Source of the DNA: Gentiana macrophylla
Taxonomy: Eukaryota > Streptophyta > Magnoliopsida > Gentianales > Gentianaceae
DNA length: 64,000 bases
Reading direction: 5' to 3'
Assembly: GCA_026214975.1 (NCBI GenBank)
Contig: CM047810.1
Coordinates: 3,038,001 to 3,102,000 of the forward strand
Below are positions 12,336 through 23,068 of the stretch, one piece after another (the stretch's first letter is position 1; each line of letters opens with the position of its first letter). The notes beneath the pieces are model-generated. The model was given only the letters and a program-made list of their open reading frames with translations, had not been told where the DNA came from and did not search any database. The position numbers and the translations under genes are program-made.

Positions 12336-12867
12336 CAATTTATCACTTTTCGACCTTTTTTTTTAAGAGAGAGAGCGTTGAATGCATTCTTCCCTGCCAT
12401 ATATACCCAACCTAGAAATTCGGGTAAATTGATTTGGGTGGAAAAATTGATATCTTGGTCCTGACTGAAGTTCGGGTTTTGATAGAAATTCCAAGTCTGA
12501 TTGAAACCCTGATTCTGAAAATTGTTGTGGCCAGAGAACTGATTGTTAAACCTCTGATATTGCTGGCCACTGAAAACGCTCTGTCCACCCATAGGATGAA
12601 AAACGAAAGTATGTCCCACATTGTCACATAGTTGGATCGGGTCTTATCGCCCCGATTCTGGACAGCATTAACTTGATATGCAGGAGTGGGAAGAAGATGA
12701 CACTGGCCAATCATATGGCCAGGTTGACAACAACTTCCACAGAACAGAACTTGAGAGTTCTGAGGAAAATAGTGGTTTTGACCCATAGGATTACGCGACA
12801 TTGTAAGGGCTGCCACCTGCTGTTGCAGTATGGCGATCTGATCTTGCATAATCCTAGTTGATGACAT
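12336..12867 (-). pseudogene. Gag remnant of a Gypsy-type LTR retrotransposon
   Basis: Read on the minus strand from ATG at 12867 (MSSTRIMQDQIAILQQQVAAL). It contains a CCHC zinc knuckle, C-G-S-C-x4-H-x4-C (CGSCCQPGHMIGQCH), then VNAVQNRGD. Near 12620-12640 the frame shifts to one reading GQQYQRFNNQFSGHNNF and FNQTWNFYQNPNFSQ, an Asn/Gln-rich pattern like that after the knuckle in Athila/Tat-type Gypsy gag. No protease, RT or integrase follows, so it is a truncated relic. Confidence 0.6.
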
Positions 12868-14700
12868 TTTCTTTTTCTTTTCTTTTTTTTTTTTTTTGCA
12901 AGACAGAAACAATAATAAACAATTAGAAACCTTAAAGTATAATCCTTTAATTAGACTCACTAAATAAAAATTAAACTAAAACAGACTCGAAACAGGTTCG
13001 GAAAAAAAACAGAAACATAATTTATTTTTCCTGGAAAATTTATTTTCCCGCCAAATTTCGTGGAAAATGAAGCAAAAATTTTCCTGGTAAAATCAAATTT
13101 TGTTCCAGGACTCCTGACACCGTACTAGTCACGAAAACACAAAAAAATTTCTTGCCTATTTTTCCCGCCAATTTACTCTTTTTTTTTTTTTTTTAATTTT
13201 TAAACAAAGAACTCTACAGGTACCTACCTACGAAAAATTAAAAATCGAAAAACTAGACACCGCATCCGATTCCCTTAAATGGCTGCCAAAAAAACTTATG
13301 CCTGATTTTATCTAATGAAAAATAAACAAGTAATAAAAATAATCCGGTTTCTCCTGTCACGAGGATCGTAGAGTATAGTAGATTCTGGCCGGAAATAATC
13401 ACAGGGAATCGAGGTTGGTCTAGTTCTTAATTTCTAAAAGTTGTCACGAAAAATAAAACAAAACAGAACTAAAGAAAACGAAAACAATAAAGCGAATGGA
13501 GGATCTAATCCAAAGCGGAAAAAGATAATTCTGAGCCAAACTAATGAAAATAATTCTATTCTAAAAGATAATAAAATTACTAAGATGATAACAAATAAAT
13601 TGAAAGCGAATAATGATGATCCACCGATCTTCTGACAATCAACTTCCTCTCTAGATTGTTTAGTGAAGATTTAATGAAGATTGTGGTTCACCTATCAAAA
13701 GTATGAATTTCTAATCTCTTAGATAATTCGCCTATTAATCTCTCATCTCTCGATCTTAAAGATTAACGCTTTCATAACAAAGGTAAGATTTCTCAATCTA
13801 GCAACCTAGAAATTAACCTAACAACTCTCAATTTTAGGTTAAAAATCTAATCTTTACTACGGTGATCTAAGTCTAACAACGATTCTCATCAAACATTAAA
13901 CATCAAATCGCAACCATCTCTCGATTTAAATTGCATAACAATATGAACATAATAAAGAAACAAACTTTATTTAAAATTCACAAACAATCCCAAAGAAGAA
14001 ATCAAGATGTTGCAGAGATGGCTTCACAAAGCTCGTTCAAATCGCCTAGCCTCTATTCATCGTTGGCATGCAGAAAATAAAAAAGAACAGATAAAACTAT
14101 GTTTATGGTAGCAAGAGGAAACAGCAAAGTCGCCCCCAAGGGGCCTGGGGCGGCCAGGGATGGAATTGTATATAATTTAGGGTTGACGCGCCTATAAATA
14201 GGTTTTAAGTCGGTTTAGTGGCGGCGGATCGACGCCCGTCCGGCTTGTATGAACTTCTTCGAGTCGGGCCGAGTCAGTGACACCCGTCCCTATGTAAATT
14301 TGGGCGCTCGTTCAAAGAAAATCTCAATACTCGAATCGGTGGCTCCTCTGACGCTCGTCCATCCCTTCAAACGCCCGCCCATCTCCATTTCAAGTTTGAC
14401 TTGCATCTTCTTCCTTCCGTTTAGATATTCTTTTATGACATGTTGTTCGTACCTACAAAACCATAAAAACACGCAAAGTGTAAAACCATAGATAATTACC
14501 AATAAAATCACGAAATTAGCTCAACTTTGCATTTAAATCATTTCCATACGCATTCTTTCAATAAATCATTTAAACACTTAATTTTCTATAAAAAATAATA
14601 AAACACAAAGGAAATTGCTACGAAATAAAGTCGTATAAACCGTAAAAATCACCGTTAACAGCTGGTTTCAAGAAGCTTTGAAAGCATGTTTTATCGTAAT
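12868..14700 (-). mobile_element. Probable non-coding arm (leader/LTR) of the same degraded retroelement
   Basis: Lies upstream of the gag remnant on the minus strand. A run of A is at 12881-12898 (minus), the middle part (13640-13990) is AT-rich and without ORFs, and a GC-richer block at 14100-14400 repeats short CGCCCGTC-like words (GACGCCCGTCCGGC, GACACCCGTCCC, GACGCTCGTCC, CGCCCGCCC). LTR borders, a primer binding site and target duplications were not found, so extent and class are uncertain. Confidence 0.35.
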
Positions 14701-15276
14701 ATATTGACATGAATTTGACATCATTAAATGGTGGACTGAGACTTCAATGTTGCATCTCTCTAGCGTAGAAGAAGAAGAAGAAGAAGAAGAAGACACACAA
14801 ACTCAACTTATTACTCCAAGAAGAGCTATGCACACGCCTCCGTGAAAATGCACAGGTTTGCTGCTTGTTCAGTTTTCTCAGAAACGCCACTGCACAGTAC
14901 TCTTTCATCAAGCAAGCAGTAACTTGGCTTCTCACCAGCATATGGCACGTACCTCTTGCTTTATCAAGTTAAAACAGTAGATGTTGATCAATTTAACTTG
15001 GCCATTCATTATGCCATAGATACCGAGCTCAGTTTGTTTTCTTTTTTTTTTTCAATTAGATTGCATACATTCTATTTTACAAATCAATGAGATTAAAATT
15101 TATTCTTTCTCTAACTGCATTTTTGTTCTCGGATTTGGTTCAAACTCAATGGACACAAGATAAACATAATCACCATCGAATATACACTTCAAGTTTCTTC
15201 CTTCCATTTAAAACCAAGATTTCCCCTCTTTCCAAAAAAGAAAATGGTAGGTTTACACTTAATCTAAAGACCACAC

Positions 15277-15309
<33 letters not shown>

Positions 15310-15736
15310 CCCTCAAAAAAGAAATTATAAAAATAAAAAAAAAAAAAAAAAAAACACTTCATCTGTAGTATTTTCTTAAGCATATTTTTCGGAGAATAAT
15401 TATTATAGGAATACTTTATTATCAAATCACCAAGTTAATGGCTAGTCTATATTATTAATCATCGTACGTTTTTAAGATAATAATAATCATTAGATTCACC
15501 ATTTGTTCTTGTCCATCAAGTCAATATAGTCAAACTAAAAGCCTTGTCCGAAATTATAGTCTTCTTTCTTTCAAACTAATGGACTTGCCGTATCTCTCTC
15601 TTTTTTCCCAAAACATCTGCAATGGTTAATCTTTCACCTAACCCCTAATCACCATTTCTGACAAAGTCCCCAGCACTTTTTTTACCTTTTTCTTTTTTTT
15701 CTTTTTTCTTTTTCCTTTCTTTTTCAACAAGACAGG
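14701..15736. other. GATL upstream region with simple repeats
   Basis: Contains a (GAA)n run at 14766-14791, a (TA)n run at 15282-15307 and an A-rich run at 15331-15354. The last 150 bp before the ATG is pyrimidine-rich (15600-15727), like a plant 5' leader. No clear TATA box was chosen. Confidence 0.5.
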
Positions 15737-18301
15737 ATGGCCTTTCCCACCGGCCAACACCTGTCTTTCTACCTCCTCCTCCTTGGCGGCCTCCTCGTCC
15801 ACCCCACCACCGCCTTCCGTGTCAACCTCATCACCACCCCTTCTTCCACCACCTCCACCCTCACCTTCCGGGAAGCCCCTGCCTTTCGAAACGGGGACCA
15901 ATGCAGCAAAGGCGAGAACGCCGTAATCCATATCTGCATGCCGCTTGATATAAACTACATACGCGGTACCGTAGCTGCTGTCTTATCTATCTTACAACAT
16001 TCAACTTGCCCCGAGAATGTTTCCTTTCATTTCCTTTCTGTTCATAATGAACAAGAAATGTACTCATTGATCAAAACAACTTTCCCTTATCTAAATTTCA
16101 AGATATACCGGTTCGATTCGACGCGGGTTCGTGGTAAAATATCAAAATCCATTCGTCAAGCATTGGATCAACCTTTGAATTACGCAAGAATCTATCTTTC
16201 TGATATACTCCCAAACTATGTTCAACGTGTTATATACTTAGACTCTGATGTAATCGTGGTAGACGATATTGCGAAGCTTTGGGGTGTTGATTTGGAAGAT
16301 AAAGTTCTTGCAGCACCCGAATACTGTCATGCAAATTTCACGACGTATTTTACGTATGATTTTTGGTCGAATGTAGAACTTTCTAGAACATTCAAAGGTC
16401 GAAAGCCTTGTTATTTTAATACAGGGGTAATGTTGGTGGATGTTGATAAATGGAGAAAAGGAGGGTATACACAAAAGGTAGAAGAATGGATGGCTATACA
16501 AAAGCAAAAGAGGATTTATCATTTGGGATCTTTGCCTCCAATCTTGCTAGTTTTTGCGGGTAATGGGATGCTAAGATCATTCAATTTTTTTATTTTTTAT
16601 TTTTCTTTGGAGTAATGTTATTACCACAACCATTCCGACTCCGACGTACCCTTGATGATTTCTCGGTGGGGCCCGTTTTTAAATAGATGGATTAACGCTA
16701 GTTCCACGACATAATGGTTACAAAAAAGTTATAATAATATATTTTACAACATTGATTATACTGCGAGACTTTTTAATTGATGTGGGTCCTATCATGATCA
16801 ATACTTTAAAATTGTGTTGTGTAACTTTGTTGTGCACAACGGTTCTGCTACAACGAGTGACACAACACATTTTATTATTACTTATCATGATGTAGGTCTC
16901 ATCGATCATTATGTAGGACACAACACATCAATTGTTTTTACCTCAAATGTTGTGGCGGTAGCATCACATCCGTACTATAAAAGTAATTAATGCTACCACC
17001 ACAACAACCCAAAGTGTTTTTGCACCCTCGATTATAATGAGTAGCTTCACATCATCGATCACCTGATCATACATCGCGATCAATAGAGTAAAAGCATAAT
17101 GTGTCCCGCTGGATGGTTGTGATAGTAGCATCACTAAAAGGGTAATATTACTGCTACAACCACTCAGACAACGAGTGACACAACATGTTTTCACATCCTT
17201 GATTATAATCAGTCCACATCATCATCAATGGGTCTTACAAATTTATTATTACTTATCATGATGTAGGTCTCATCGATCATTATGTAGGACACAACACATC
17301 AATTGTTTTTACCTCAAATGTTGTGGCGGTAGCATCACATCCGTACTATAAAAGTAATTAATGCTACCACCACAACAACCCAAAGTGCTTTTGCACCCTT
17401 GATTATAATGAGTCTACATCATGATCACTGGATCATACATCATGATCAACAGAGTAAAAGCATAATGTGTCCCGCTGGATGGTTGTGATAGTAGCATCAC
17501 TAAAAAGGTAATATTACTGCTACAACCACTCAGACAACGAGTGACACAACATGCTTTCACATCCTTGATTATAATCAGTCCACATCATCATCAATGGGTC
17601 TTACAAATTGATCAACGGAGTAAAAGCATGTTGCGTCTGGCTGGATGGCGTTGACAGTAACATCACCATAAGAGTATTAATGTTATTGCCACAACTACTT
17701 GGACACAACACAACATGCTTTTGCACCTTTGATTAATGGGTCTTGTATCATGATCAACGGAGTAAAAGCATGTTGTGTCTGGCCAGATGGTAGTGACACT
17801 AGCATCACTAAATTAAAGGTTAATGCTATTGCCACAACTTCTCAGACATAACGAGTGACACAACATGCTTTTACACCCTTGATTATATATAATGAGTCTA
17901 CACAATGATCAATGAGTGCTATATGATAATCAACATGTAAAAGAGTTATGTCTGGCTGGATGGTTGTGACAATAACATCATCCCAATACTCTAATCCAAC
18001 ATTATACACGTAAAACAATAAGATTCAGCAAACCCGACTAAAAGATCCCGGTCTTTCGCCTTTTGTTTTTGCAGGTAACATAAAAGCAGTTGATCATAGA
18101 TGGAACCAACATGGTTTAGGAGGAGACAATCTTGAAGGTAAGTGTAGAGGGCTACATCCTGGTCCCATAAGCTTATTGCATTGGAGTGGAAAAGGGAAGC
18201 CATGGTTAAGGCTTGACTCTAGGCGGCCTTGTTCTGTTGACTATTTATGGGCACCTTATGATCTTTACCATTCTCCAAGAATTGCACTTTTAGATGAATA
18301 A
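15737..18301 (+). CDS. GATL: Galacturonosyltransferase-like (GATL) protein, GT8 family, with an unexpected intron
   Basis: Golgi GT8 glycosyltransferase of the GATL group, which acts in pectin and xylan synthesis. Exon 1 is 15737-16559, exon 2 is 18075-18301; joined they give 349 residues, a normal GATL length. An N-terminal hydrophobic signal ([11 protein letters not shown], residues 11-21) is followed by [20 protein letters not shown], the metal-binding D-S-D at 169-171 ([13 protein letters not shown]), [40 protein letters not shown], and HWSGKGKPW at 310-318, all family hallmarks. The junction F-A-G-N-I-K is restored exactly by removing 16560-18074 (GTAATG...TTTGCAG). Read through without splicing, the frame runs to a stop at 16615 and loses the C-terminal catalytic part. 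From memory GATL genes are intronless, so this intron is notable. The start has a good context and no upstream in-frame ATG. Confidence 0.9.
16610..17990. repeat. Palindromic MITE-like repeat array inside the GATL intron
   Basis: The left edge (AGTAATGTTATTACCACAAC near 16612) and right edge (GGATGGTTGTGACAATAACA near 17958) are inverted relative to each other. Between them alternate words such as ACAACGAGTGACACAACA, CACCACAACAACCC and GGTTGTGATAGTAGCATCAC and their complements, so the array is built of many small near-palindromes. It has no coding capacity. Related TGTTGTGTC-rich copies occur near 48710-48855 and 51960-52090. Confidence 0.7.
16871..17612 (+). repeat. Tandem duplication, about 371 bp period, two near-identical copies
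   Basis: The string beginning TTTATTATTACTTATCATG occurs at 16871 and again at 17242, and similarity continues to CAATGGGTCTTACAAA at the end of each copy. Differences seen are few (for example TTTTTGCACC versus CTTTTGCACC and one TAAAAGGG/TAAAAAGG change), which indicates a recent event. A third, more diverged partial unit follows to about 17980. Confidence 0.8.
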
Positions 18302-19635
18302 TAATTACAATTATTACGGTAAACGACATATACCACCACTACATTAAAGAACGTCTTGTTCAGCGTGTTATATATTATGAAATCTCGTCTATATATGTGG
18401 ATGTAACATTTAGAATGTATCAAATATGCTTTATATATATGTGTATATGTACAAGTACAACCTCTTAGTATATATGTGTCATTAGATGCATGGATGAAGA
18501 GGGATTGTGTTTTATAGGGAAACTTTGTCTCTTAAGGTTTCTATTTAAGAAAAGAATACGAGAATTTCTTCAAGGTAGCAGAGACATGTTATAAATTTTG
18601 CTGCTGGTGATGAAAATAAAAATCTTGTTATATAGATGGATTATCAGATGTTAGTTTTTATACATTTGTTAGTTTATGCCATGATTCTGTGGCTTTTTTA
18701 ATTTGTATAAAGGAAATGTAATTAGATTTGTTTGTACATTATGATTTCCTTTTTATGATTTAGACACTGTTTGTTTGTTTGTTTTTTGGGTGTGTGTGTG
18801 GGGGGAGTGGGGAGGGGGGTTGGGGGGGGAATAGTTAGGGAACAACACTTAAAACACAATATATGTTATACAATCTGAGTTAAGTCGAACATTAAGTTTA
18901 TTTAGTAGTATATTTCAAATTTTATTAATTCAAGTCCGAACATGAGTGTAAAATTGACTCATTTAATAATCAAGTTGAATCCATTTATCTGTATCGAATC
19001 GAAATCGAAACACTCACGACTCATGTGAGCTTTAGTAGAGTGTATGTAAAGTAGTTCATTGTTGACATCAAAACAACCACTATAACTCCTTTTACACCAC
19101 TAACAACCAATATATATTATAATTAACCTACATGATATCGATAATTAAAAATGTGCTAATTTATACGATAAATATAAAGCCTCGGGTAGGTCCTAGATTC
19201 GGAACGGGCTCAGTAACAACTCTGAAGACACCCTTTGATGCTATGTTACGTATCTCAACCTCGTCCAGCTCTTACTAACACTTTGGACCCTATCTTAAAG
19301 CCGTGAAGTAAAACTTAGGTGCGACCGTTTCCTTGATAATACACGGACATAACCGTTAACACTTTGAACTCCATTTTAAAGTCATGGTGTAGAACTTAGG
19401 TGCAACCGTTTTTTTAGAATACACGGACATAACTATTTCCAATTAAATAAAGGGTTCCACCAGCTTGTCAAAGATATTTACAAAAGTCAAATGTAGATAA
19501 TCGACTTTTATATTTTTTTTTTTCTTTCCATAATCGACTTTTATATTTTAATTTTTAAAAGTCGAATGAAGTCGAATATCAATGTAATAATGCATCGCGA
19601 TGGTGCGATCATTTCATTTATAGTCATAAACAAAA
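18302..19635. other. GATL 3' flank
   Basis: AT-rich 3' UTR and spacer. A G-rich tract is at 18787-18829. A phrase with CCGTTTCCTTGATAATACACG and its degenerate copy 80 bp later (both ending ACACGGACATAAC) mark a small local duplication at 19260-19435. No gene seen. Confidence 0.5.
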
Positions 19636-19751
19636 GCTTCATCCTGAGTGGTTAAGCAATTGAGAACTGCTGTGGCCCTCCTGAGTGGAAGATCCAGAGT
19701 TAGATCCCCACCCCCTACCTTACGTAACGAAGAAAAAAAAAAAAAAAAAAA
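19636..19751 (+). mobile_element. tRNA-derived SINE-like element with poly(A) tail
   Basis: Starts near CCTGAGTGGTTAAGC (A-box-like) and has GAGTTAGATCCCC (weak B-box-like) about 50 bp on, then ends in a run of A at 19733-19751. This layout fits a plant SINE. No clear target duplication was found. Confidence 0.45.
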
Positions 19752-19870
19752 ATCACTTTGGTGCCCAGTGTCTAAATTATTATTATGATAACCATAATTA
19801 TTTCTTATAATTTGTGGCTTATAGCACCCTCCGTGTGCGCATACCTTCTCCGCTTTTCCGTCTAGCTGCT

Positions 19871-19929
19871 CACCACCACCACCACCACCACCACCACCAC
19901 CACCACCACCACCACCACCACCACCACCA
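19871..19929. repeat. (CAC)n microsatellite
   Basis: About twenty tandem CAC triplets. The long glycine ORF on the opposite strand is a by-product. Confidence 0.95.
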
Positions 19930-19989
19930 GCAGTTGGCACCTTCATCCCCCTCCGTTCAATTCATTGTCGAGGGCTCATAGAATCGACT

Positions 19990-20117
19990 CCGGCGGCCGT
20001 ACCTGCTCTCCTCTCAGTGAAACAGCTGGCTGGATTTTCAGTCAGGCTCGTCTGAGGAGCATCGGAAGTAGCTGATATTTGGTAGCATCAAAGGATCTAT
20101 GGCTTGTGTTTCGAAAG
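19990..20117 (+). other. Candidate first exon of the downstream PPR-like gene
   Basis: Sequence ending ATGGCTTGTGTTTCGAAA followed by GTAATAATC offers a good donor site. The PPR-like CDS at 31111 is preceded by a strong acceptor (TGTTTTTACAG at 31091-31101), so a spliced leader is expected somewhere upstream. Linking these across more than 10 kb of retrotransposon is inference only. Confidence 0.2.
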
Positions 20118-20520
20118 TAATAATCTTTTTGCTTTTATTGTCCCTTTTAACTGTTTTTTTTTTGTTTTGGATTTTCCCTTTTGTGATTATGCGCAAGCCG
20201 TCAGCAAAAAAATGCTGCAACGAGTGTACTGTTATAATGTTATGTTCTGTTTTTCTTGGTACTTTTTTTTGCTTCAGTTCATGCATTTTTTATTGAATAT
20301 GGTGCTCGTGCTTGTTTGATTTTGAGTCAGCAATTGAATGAAAATATACTCTATGGTTGGTCACATATATGTTAATATATGTTAAGTGATTGGACATAAG
20401 TGTTGGGGGTATATATGCAGGCCAAGGATTGAATCATCTCGAGAACTGATTTTATTTGCTTACTGATTGCGGTTTTGTGTCATTAGTATTGTTTTGTGCT
20501 CTATACTTACGTAGTATTTT

Positions 20521-20649
20521 TTTTATTTTACCGAAACAAAATTACCTCATTTTAGAGGACTATTAACCACACATGCACACGGTGGGACTTGAACCCGTGA
20601 CCTCTTGGCCAAAAGGCCTCAGCTTAACCCCTTGAGCTAAGTGATTGAC
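20521..20649 (-). mobile_element. SINE with intact Pol III boxes and 18-bp target duplication
   Basis: On the minus strand the element reads CACTTAGCTCAAGGGGTTAA (A box TAGCTCAAGGGG) and then CACGGGTTCAAGTCCCACC (B box GGTTCAAGTCC), with an A-rich 3' tail. ATACTTACGTAGTATTTT flanks it exactly at 20503-20520 and 20650-20667. It is tRNA-like in sequence but is a retroposed element, not a tRNA gene. Confidence 0.9.
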
Positions 20650-20829
20650 ATACTTACGTAGTATTTTGCCATTGAAGGATTGTTACTTAGCTTTCGGTTT
20701 GCAGAGCAGTATTGTTGAAGATTCTTGATACATGTATGAGAGAGGAGCATGCTCTTTTATAATGAATCCTGATCCTTTCATTGCTTCTATGTGTCTATGC
20801 AATTTTTGTGGTGAGGTGATGTGCTAGTG

Positions 20830-20884
20830 TAATAAAACAGAAACGATAATTAGGTACTACTAATTATTTCTCCAATTTCCAACA
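20830..20884 (-). repeat. Truncated 3' LTR of outer Copia element
   Basis: Only about 54 bp of the roughly 270-bp LTR is present (20831-20884), directly after the polypurine tract and directly against the TAGTG duplication. Confidence 0.85.
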
Positions 20885-20891
20885 CTCCCCC

Positions 20892-21822
20892 TCAAGTTGG
20901 GGCAAATATGTCCACCATACCCAACTTGCTTACAAATTGCTCAAATAAGTTCCTTGGTAATGCCTTCGTCATTCCATCTGCAATTTGTTGAGTAGATTGT
21001 AGGAATGGAATACAAAATAGCCCGCTCTCAAGTTTCTCCTTGATAAAGTGTCTGTCTATTTCCACATTCTTTGTCCTGTCATGTTGAACAGGGTCATTTG
21101 CAATGTCAATAGCAGACTTGTTGTCACAATAAAGTTTGATAAGCTTCGTCACCTCCGCCTCCAATATCTTCTAAAACCTGTTTAATCCATAACCCTTCAC
21201 ACGCACACAGAGCCATTGCCCTAAATTGCAGCCTGCATGGCTCCTCGCCACCACTGGTTGTTTCTTGCTCCTCCAAGTGACCAAGTTTCCCCAAACATAA
21301 GAACAATAGCCTCAGTGATCGACTTTTTGTCAATCGTACCATTTCCCAGTTCGCGACGGTGTATATATCCATGGATCTAGAATCGTTTTTCTTGATAAAT
21401 GACCCTTTCTGGAGTAGACTTGAGATATCCGAGTAGGCCTCTAATCGCTCTCCATGTGCATCTCGATTCCGTGAGTGCATAAATTGGCTCGAGAATTCCC
21501 CTTGTGTAGGATATATCTCGGTCTAGTATGTGCCGAGATATATCGCTTTCCCAACCAATCTTTGAAACAAGCCAATATCTCGCTGGTTCCCCTTGTCCTT
21601 CTCCAACTTCAGTTGCATTCCATAGTGTAGTAGATGGTCTTGATCCTTCCAAACTGTCTCCTTTAAAAGTTCCAGTGTATAGTGTCTTTGTGTGAGAATC
21701 GGACCTTTAGATGACCTTGCCACTTTCATCCCTAAGAAATGTCTCAGTTCCCAAGATCCTTGATCTCAAACTTTGTTGCTAGTTGTTGTTTTTTACTCTA
21801 GCCATCTCACCTTCATCATTTC
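20892..21822 (-). pseudogene. Outer Copia RT C-terminus and RNase H, beyond the nested insertion
   Basis: Resumes with DEGEMARVK directly after the inner element, then KFEIKDLG, QRHYTLELLKE, RLVGKAIYL, and RNase H with KLYCDNKSAIDIANDPVQHDR and the C-terminal FVSKLGMVDIFAPT. Several frame changes. Confidence 0.8.
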
Positions 21823-22138
21823 TGTAGAAAGAATGACAAGTATTGAGGAGAAAAAGAGTCTTATTAATTGAATAATACTTGGTAGATTACAAGTAGAAAG
21901 GAAAAAGCTATATAAAGGACTCGGGAAGTCCCGATACGAAAAAAAAGCATTCTAACGGCTATGTATAAAGTGTTCCCAACGGACACTTTGACAATAAAAA
22001 AAATTCCACTAGTCCAGCTTAATATCCGGAATAACTAGAGGATAAAAGGCAAATATAAAGGGCCAAAATCTCATGTTAAACCAAAGACACTAATTAACAT
22101 AATTAGATCACTAATTAATTAGCACACTAATTTCAACA
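21823..22138 (-). repeat. 3' LTR of inner Copia element
   Basis: 316 bp, same ends as the partner LTR, bordered by the polypurine tract and by ATTTC (21818-21822). Confidence 0.93.
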
Positions 22139-23068
22139 CCCTCCTCAAGGTTGGTTGTGTATAGAGATGAACACCAAGCTTGCCATTAATATCTGGCCCG
22201 AAGCAATAGATGTCCTTTGGTGAAGATATCGGCCATTTGATCATGAGAAGGAACAAAGGAGATCTGTATTTCTTTGTTCTCAACCTTTTCTTTGATGAAA
22301 TGCTGTCAATATCAACATGTTTGGATTTGTCATGATGAATGGGGTTTTCGATCATGTTGATGGCGATTTGTTGTCACAGAAACAGTTGAGTAGGGAATTT
22401 TGTTGGAGCTTGAATTTCGATTAGAATCTTCCTTAACCACATGCCTTCACGGATCCCAAGAGATAGAGCCCTAAGTTCAAACTGCAGACCGCTTCTACAG
22501 CTACTACACCGCTTCTTGCTTCTCCAAGTAGTGAGATTGCCCCAAATATATGAACAATACCCGGTAGTAGATCTTCTATCTACTATAGAATCGCCCAATC
22601 TGCATCGGTGTAAATATGCGATCCTCTGTTCTCATTTTTAGTGAATAGAAGTCCTTGATCGAGTCCCTTTAGGTACCTCGGGGTTCTATCCACAACTTGA
22701 AGGTGTTCTTCACAAGGTTTATGCATGAATCGACTTACTAGGCGACAAAGAAAGCGGATGTCGAGTTCTTGTGTGGGAAAGATAGATGAGTTTCCCACTA
22801 ATCTTTGATATCTCCCAACATCAACATAATTCTTAGAGCCTTCTTTTGTGAACTTCAGTTTAGGCTCTGCTGAGAAGAAAAGCGGAGTTTACAATTTGCC
22901 ATCCTAGTCTCTTCAAGAAGATCCAAGATATATCTTCTTTGAGAGATATGAATACCAAAGCAGTGATCTAGATATTTCCATGCCAAGGAAGTATTTCAAT
23001 CGCCCTGATCTTTGACTTCAAAATCCTTAGCAAGGGATTGTTTAAGTATTTGAATTTCATCCAAATCA
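22139..23068 (-). pseudogene. Inner Copia RNase H region, degenerate
   Basis: Fragments in several frames: LVSRFMHKPCEEHLQVVDRTPRYLKG, HIYTDADWAI, RRSTTGYCSYIWGNL, ELRALSLGIREGMWLRKIL and HHDKSKHVDID. Enough to identify RNase H of Copia type, but no continuous frame. Confidence 0.8.

Noticed and set aside
15638..15931. Gly/Lys-rich ORF on the minus strand
   Set aside because: Antisense to the GATL signal peptide and its pyrimidine-rich leader.
16560..16615. GATL ending at the unspliced stop 16613-16615
   Set aside because: The removed part contains HWSGKGKPW, present in frame after splicing at 18075, so the unspliced stop is not the natural end.
16718..17194. ORFs on the minus strand inside the GATL intron
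   Set aside because: Formed by palindromic repeats, with no conserved domain.
19614..19946. Glycine-rich ORF on the minus strand
   Set aside because: Produced by the (CAC)n microsatellite and a T run.
20570..20655. tRNA gene on the minus strand
   Set aside because: A and B boxes are tRNA-like, but no full cloverleaf is seen and an 18-bp target duplication plus A-rich tail show a SINE.
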